From SFJ001 sp045118955 (GTDB lineage: Bacteria > Bacillota > Clostridia > Oscillospirales > Ruminococcaceae): DNA of 18,876 bases. The notes under the pieces were generated by a model that worked only from the letters and a program-made list of their open reading frames with translations, made no database searches and was not told the origin of the DNA. Positions 14,900-18,876 of the stretch are shown piece by piece. Position 1 is the stretch's first letter; the number at the start of each line of letters is the position of its first letter. Location: positions 1 to 18,876 of the forward strand of contig JBGVKB010000108.1 of NCBI GenBank assembly GCA_045118955.1. The letters run 5' to 3'. The position numbers were made by a program, and so were the translations under genes.

Positions 14900-16252
14900 T
14901 CAAAGGCCGCGAAGCTGCGCGACGGTGGAGGCAGCCAGTTCCTCCAGTGCAGCGGCCGGCTCCTCCCCGGCGGCGGTGCGGGCGAGGTACTCCTCCCGCG
15001 CGGCGCGCAGGACTGCCTTCACGTTCGCTTCAAAAGCGGTCTGGGTTTCCGAGGCGTCCTCATAGACGGGCACTGCGCAGAAGGTATACTCCCCGGTCAG
15101 TGCGTCCACCGCCCGATAGAGCTGGCGGTACTTGGGCTGTTCCACCGTGTCCACGTTCTCCAGCAGCGCAGCGAAGGCCTCCTCGGTGACCGGCAGGTAA
15201 CCGGTCTTGGTGACGAAGCTCAGGTTGTTCTCCCGCGCGGTGAGCCAGCGGGCAAACAGCGCCGCCGCCTCGTTTTGGCGCTCGTCCTCCTGCTTCAGCG
15301 CAAACAGCCCGCCGCCTCGGTGGACGACCACGGCCTCGCCCCCTTCAAAGAGCGGGTAGGGCAGGATGGAGGTCTCGATGTCCACGGTGGTGTTGTCCGG
15401 GTAGGTCACATAGTCGCGCAGGTAGAGGATGCCGGCGGTGGAGCCTACATTGCAGAGGACCTCGCCGGTCTTCCATCGGTCGGAGGCATAGCCGTCCCCA
15501 AGGCACAGCCCGCCGTAGATGCCGGCGCGGGCCATGGGCAGCCACACCTGCTCAAAGGCGGGGCTGTTCAGGTTCAGCCTGCCGTCTGTCACAAAGTCCT
15601 CACCGCGGGCGGCCATGCCGGTGAGCGCATAGTGGTAAAAGTCGTTGATCTGGAACAGATCCTGCCCGCCCGACCAGTCGTAGTAGCCGCGGCAGGTGTC
15701 AAACAGCCCCTCAAACGTGTCGAAGCAGTCGGATGTGACCCCGGTCTCGGCGGCGAACACGTCAAACAGGGTCTTGTTCAAAAACAGCATCTCGGTGGAC
15801 TTGGCAATGGGCAGCATCAGCAGTCGGCCGCCGAACCGCCCCTCCTCAAGGAACTCGTCCACAAAGGCGTCCAGCTCCTGCGGGTCGAGGTACTCGCTCC
15901 AGTCCAGCAGCCGATCGGGACCGACGATCTCCGCCACCCGGGGGTAGGCGGTGAACAGGTCGGGCAGGTCGGGCACGCCGGGGGTGCCCTTCGCCGCCGC
16001 GGTGAGAGCCTCGTCGATGGCGGAAGAACTGCTCACCGATACCACGCTCACCAGCACCCCGTTCTCCTTGCCCGTGGTGCGGTTGAACTCGTCGATGCAG
16101 TCGTTCATTGGGGATTCGGTCTGGCTGCCGTAGACGTGCCAGATGGTCAGGGTCACCGGGTCACGGGGATCGAGCGCGCCCGACCGGCCGCACCCGGTCA
16201 GGCCGGTGAGCAGCAGCGCCCCGGTCAGAATGAGTGAAAAGATTTGTTTCAT
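14900..16252 (-). CDS. Extracellular solute-binding lipoprotein (ABC sugar-type, family 1)
   Basis: A 450-aa lipoprotein with a signal peptide ending in the lipobox LTGC (Cys21). The mature part begins with VTLTIWHVYGSQTESPMND-like sequence typical of family 1 sugar-binding proteins. Further signatures are FLNKTLFDVFAAETG, the repeated WL segments (ALFARWLTARE) and a closing helical region. Such proteins normally deliver oligosaccharides to an ABC permease, but no permease or ATPase gene adjoins. The next gene, 27 bases downstream, is a membrane LuxR-type receptor, so a sensing role is a reasonable inference; a remote permease partner is the alternative. GGAGG lies 4 bases before the ATG at 16252, just behind a short hairpin in the leader (16264-16278). 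The ligand cannot be assigned. Confidence 0.88.
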   Translation of the reverse strand: MKQIFSLILTGALLLTGLTGCGRSGALDPRDPVTLTIWHVYGSQTESPMNDCIDEFNRTTGKENGVLVSVVSVSSSSAIDEALTAAAKGTPGVPDLPDLFTAYPRVAEIVGPDRLLDWSEYLDPQELDAFVDEFLEEGRFGGRLLMLPIAKSTEMLFLNKTLFDVFAAETGVTSDCFDTFEGLFDTCRGYYDWSGGQDLFQINDFYHYALTGMAARGEDFVTDGRLNLNSPAFEQVWLPMARAGIYGGLCLGDGYASDRWKTGEVLCNVGSTAGILYLRDYVTYPDNTTVDIETSILPYPLFEGGEAVVVHRGGGLFALKQEDERQNEAAALFARWLTARENNLSFVTKTGYLPVTEEAFAALLENVDTVEQPKYRQLYRAVDALTGEYTFCAVPVYEDASETQTAFEANVKAVLRAAREEYLARTAAGEEPAAALEELAASTVAQLRGL

Positions 16253-16457
16253 GGTTCCTCCTTGGTGGGTAGCCCACCCCGGGATCCCACCCCGTGTCCC
16301 GGCCGCAAAAGGGGCAAAATGCCCTCAAAATTGCAGATTTTCCCCCTCACATCCTATCAATTTGAGGGGTTTTGACGGGGACAAATGCAGTGGAATCCGT
16401 ACAATGGTAATTGCAAGAGTGCTGTAAGGAGGGTATGGTCTTGCCGTGCTGAGAGAG
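16253..16457. promoter_or_regulatory. Divergent intergenic region with inverted repeats
   Basis: This gene-free stretch separates the leftward solute-binding/LuxR operon from the rightward secreted-protein gene. Read for the leftward mRNA, GGTGGG (16264-16269) and CCCACC (16273-16278) form a hairpin 2 bases from the ribosome binding site. GGGC/GCCC (16312-16324) forms another small hairpin. CCCCTCA (16343-16349) and TGAGGGG (16363-16369) form an interrupted inverted repeat of 27 bp that could be an operator. For the rightward gene, GGGACA (16378-16383) with TACAAT (16400-16405, 16-bp gap) and TTGCAA (16411-16416) with TATGGT (16434-16439, 17-bp gap) are possible promoters. Confidence 0.5.
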
Positions 16458-16551
16458 AAAGCGGGGTACCCCTTTGTGCGGACTCGACTCCGCCGCACAA
16501 AGACTCTGTGAGCGCGCCAACGAAACACAGAGTCCGCCCCCAGCTTTTTTT
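16458..16551 (+). ncRNA. Structured leader RNA candidate: three-way junction with terminator-like T tract
   Basis: An outer stem pairs AAAGC (16458-16462) and GGGG (16463-16466) with CCCC (16538-16541) and GCTTT (16543-16547), with one bulged A. It encloses two abutting hairpins: CTTTGTGCGG (16472-16481) with CCGCACAAAG (16493-16502), and ACTCTGTG (16503-16510) with CACAGAGT (16526-16533). Seven Ts follow at 16545-16551 and a second T run lies shortly after. A competing pairing joins GCGGACTC (16478-16485) to GAGTCCGC (16530-16537) and would break both inner hairpins. This two-state design resembles a riboswitch or attenuator in the leader of the gene at 16637. It does not match T-box, SAM or c-di-GMP signatures that I know. 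Confidence 0.55.
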
Positions 16552-16636
16552 ATTGCTTTTTTATACCACTTTAAGGTGGGAAGCTTCAATAGACTGCCCG
16601 GCGCATAGCGCAGCGGAATTCAAAGGAGGAAGACCA

Positions 16637-18876
16637 ATGAAACACAGCCTGTCAAAACGGATCCTGAGCGCACTGCTGGCGTTGACGCTGCTGCTGGGGC
16701 TGACCCCGGCGGGCGCGGTGACGGCGTTTGCGGAGGGGACGGAGTCCATCAACAGCATTTCACTTTCGGGCCTTGATATGCCTGTGGTTGGTGAGAGGAT
16801 CTCGTCTGTCAGCGGCTCTCAGTTGGACGAAGGGCAGTACGGTAAATACGAGTACGCTGTCCTCGACAATCAAACCGCCGACTGGAGAGATTGTGCCATC
16901 ACGATCCCCGCGAACAAAACAAAATATCTGACCATCAACGCCGACATCAACATCCGCGTGCCCTATGTCGACTATCTGCTCTACAGCTTCATTGACAACC
17001 GCGGCAGCCTGACGGTTGGCGGCACGGGTTCTTTGAATGTGAGCATGAACGCCCGCGGCTATCCCAGCGCCATTATTTTCAACGACGGTGAGCTGGACAT
17101 CGGCGGAAGCGTTACGTTTGACCCCACCAACTGGTCGTTTGACAGTGTGCATGGCTATTCGGTCATGAACGCCATGGGTTCTGCGGTCATCAACAGCGGC
17201 ACGTTCATCGGCTATGCGGCAAGTGCGGTTTCCTATCTGCAGGGCAGCATGGACATCTACGGCGGCACCTTTAAGGTGAAAAACGGCGACGATCAGGCCT
17301 TCGGTCTCAATGCGGACAGCTATCTCACCGTGGAAGCGCATGACGTGAACCTTTACGGCGGTACCTTTGAGGGCATCCGCGCAGAACAGAGCGTCGGTGC
17401 AGACCTTGCAAAGCTGCCGGATCTGCTCGGCTACGGCGCGTATTATGTGTACGACTCCGACGGCAGTAAATTCGACCCCAGCGGCAAGATGGACACCCAC
17501 GAGACGCTGACGGTGCTGATGAACAACATCGTGCGCGATGTGGCGCTGACCATCGACCCGCCCAAGCAGAACGGCACCCCCGATCAGACCGTGGTCTGCG
17601 GCGATTACGCCTACAAGCAGGCAACGGGCGGCGACAATATGTGGGGCGATGTGGATGTCTATTGGGAGGAATCCACGGACGGTGCGTCCTGGACGCAGAT
17701 GAGCTCCGGCGACACATTCACCGTGGGATATCACTATCGCGCCGCGGTCAACGTGATGACCAGAAACGGAAATGTCTTCGACATTGACGCGCAGTTCGAG
17801 CCAAACATTGTTGCCACCGTGAACGGCTGTTACGCCGAGGTGTTCCGCTATCCCGAGGAGGACCCCGGTGAGCTGCTCTGCGTCCGCTTCGACTTCGGTA
17901 TCCTCAACGACAACATCATTGAGCAGATCGACATCGACGGCGTGACCGAGCCTGTGGTGGGCGAGCACCCCAACTACAACTGCTCCATCTCCGGCACCGG
18001 CTACACCGTCAACAATGCCTACAGCAACGGCACCTACATCATCAACGGCATCGGCTGGTACGATGTGACCTACGATATGTGGCTCCGCCCCACGCACACC
18101 TTCCAGATCGGCCATGAGTATAAGGTCTTTGTGGACGTAAAGACCGAGGCCGGCTACGAGTTCTGCACCACTTCGTCGGGCAGCAGCTACCCGCCCGCCG
18201 GCTGGGGCTACATCAACGACAACTACGCGACCCTTGGCGTACAGAGCGACGCCCGGTACGAACAGAGCCTCTCGTGGACCTTCACCTGCCAGCCCAAGAC
18301 GGTCAAGGCGATCGCGGTGAGCGGCCTTGAGGTGCCCGTGGACGGCGGTACCCCCGACTTTGATGCCGTTACGGACAGCGAATACTACACCGTGGAGAGC
18401 ATCGAGTGGACGGACTACACCGCCGGCGTCGACATGACCGAGTCGGACACCTTTGTCGGCGGCAACGAATACTGGGTGCTGATCACCGTTGTGCCCAAGG
18501 AGGAGGACGGCAGCAAGCTCTGCAAATTCGTGCAGGACAAGACCGTCGCCACCCTGAATGGCGTTGAGGTGAAGGATCTGCCCAACGATGGCTGGCAGGA
18601 GGTGGTCTCCACCGCCAAACGGGTGCGGATCTTCTATACCTTTAAAAAGGCAGCAAGCGAGGCGAACAGCCTTGTCAGCGGTCAGGTGGTCAGCTTCAAC
18701 GACGAGGCCGGGCTGATCACCCTGCAGCTCTTTGAGGAGAACAGCAGCACCCCCGCCTACGAGACCACCGTCAAGGGCAACACCACCGACTACTACTTCT
18801 CCGACGTTGCCCCCGGCGGCTACACCCTGCGGGTGAGCAAGGCCGACCACGTCACCCGCGACTACGCGGTGATGGT
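16637..18876 (+). CDS. Large secreted surface protein, 3' end beyond the window
   Basis: The frame is open from the ATG at 16637 to the window edge (746 codons). AAAGGAGG lies 7 bases before the start. Residues 1-32 are a classical signal peptide (basic KHSLSKR, hydrophobic core, cleavage after AFA). Residues of about 95-260 carry repeated NGG, SGTF and YGGTF turns, suggestive of a parallel beta-helix. Later regions (about 300-650) look like several beta-sandwich modules, with paired motifs SGLDMPVVGE near the N-terminus and SGLEVPVDGG near residue 560. Residues 680-746 resemble a carboxypeptidase-regulatory-like fold (VSGQVVSFND, then GGYTLRVSKADHVTRDYAV). In related clostridial proteins such a fold often precedes a dockerin, so one may lie beyond the edge; that is inference. 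No catalytic motif is recognised. Confidence 0.85.
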   Translation, partial: MKHSLSKRILSALLALTLLLGLTPAGAVTAFAEGTESINSISLSGLDMPVVGERISSVSGSQLDEGQYGKYEYAVLDNQTADWRDCAITIPANKTKYLTINADINIRVPYVDYLLYSFIDNRGSLTVGGTGSLNVSMNARGYPSAIIFNDGELDIGGSVTFDPTNWSFDSVHGYSVMNAMGSAVINSGTFIGYAASAVSYLQGSMDIYGGTFKVKNGDDQAFGLNADSYLTVEAHDVNLYGGTFEGIRAEQSVGADLAKLPDLLGYGAYYVYDSDGSKFDPSGKMDTHETLTVLMNNIVRDVALTIDPPKQNGTPDQTVVCGDYAYKQATGGDNMWGDVDVYWEESTDGASWTQMSSGDTFTVGYHYRAAVNVMTRNGNVFDIDAQFEPNIVATVNGCYAEVFRYPEEDPGELLCVRFDFGILNDNIIEQIDIDGVTEPVVGEHPNYNCSISGTGYTVNNAYSNGTYIINGIGWYDVTYDMWLRPTHTFQIGHEYKVFVDVKTEAGYEFCTTSSGSSYPPAGWGYINDNYATLGVQSDARYEQSLSWTFTCQPKTVKAIAVSGLEVPVDGGTPDFDAVTDSEYYTVESIEWTDYTAGVDMTESDTFVGGNEYWVLITVVPKEEDGSKLCKFVQDKTVATLNGVEVKDLPNDGWQEVVSTAKRVRIFYTFKKAASEANSLVSGQVVSFNDEAGLITLQLFEENSSTPAYETTVKGNTTDYYFSDVAPGGYTLRVSKADHVTRDYAVM

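Noticed and set aside
16461..16481. Similarity of GCGGGGTACCCC to a T-box antiterminator
   Set aside because: The conserved T-box core is not reproduced, no specifier loop is seen, and the downstream gene is a secreted protein rather than an amino-acid or tRNA-synthetase gene.
16760..18850. A 696-codon open frame on the minus strand near the right edge
   Set aside because: The plus frame has a strong ribosome binding site and signal peptide and stays open to the edge. The minus frame has neither a recognisable start context nor a domain.

Overview
The window reads as a chromosomal segment of a GC-rich, anaerobic, endospore-forming Firmicute, most likely an Oscillospiraceae/Ruminococcaceae-type gut clostridium. 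The support is two mother-cell sporulation regulators (SpoIIID and SigK), a clostridial ANTAR-type regulator, an LL-diaminopimelate aminotransferase, a domain-permuted GH3 glycosidase like those of rumen clostridia, GGAGG-type ribosome binding sites, and a type I-C CRISPR repeat. The genus call is inference.

Layout. (1) 1-728: the distal part of a type I-C CRISPR array, with 11 identical 33-bp repeats and 10 complete spacers. Leader and cas genes are not in the window and should lie to the left. (2) 729-1044: no gene, but a trailer hairpin, a promoter-like element and a strong 20-bp terminator hairpin. (3) 1045-1701: an ANTAR antiterminator gene, apparently frameshifted inside its RNA-binding domain. 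(4) 1913-4947: glmS and dapL, a two-gene unit supplying peptidoglycan precursors (glucosamine-6-P and LL-DAP). (5) 5034-6378, minus strand: a thioredoxin-reductase-like flavoprotein and dCMP deaminase in one operon, separated from dapL by a bidirectional terminator. (6) 6522-6785: spoIIID. (7) 6883-8670: a lipoprotein with a Cthe_2159-type carbohydrate-binding domain and a Pro/Glu/Gly-rich tail. (8) 8785-12083, minus: a SAM methyltransferase downstream of a permuted GH3 beta-glycosidase. (9) 12307-12990, minus: sigK, uninterrupted. (10) 13244-16252, minus: an extracellular solute-binding lipoprotein followed by a membrane-anchored LuxR-type regulator, with no permease genes. (11) 16253-16636: a divergent intergenic region with an inverted repeat and a three-way-junction RNA candidate ending in a T tract. 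(12) 16637 to the window end: the 5' part of a large secreted protein that continues beyond the window.

Most of this is ordinary core and accessory genome. The parts most worth a second look are the structured leader RNA at 16458-16551, the permease-less solute-binding protein/LuxR pair, the promoter-terminator unit upstream of the broken ANTAR gene, and the thioredoxin-reductase-like protein with degraded NADPH motifs. I see no complete, unambiguous new defence or mobile system. No tRNA, rRNA, insertion sequence or transposase was recognised.
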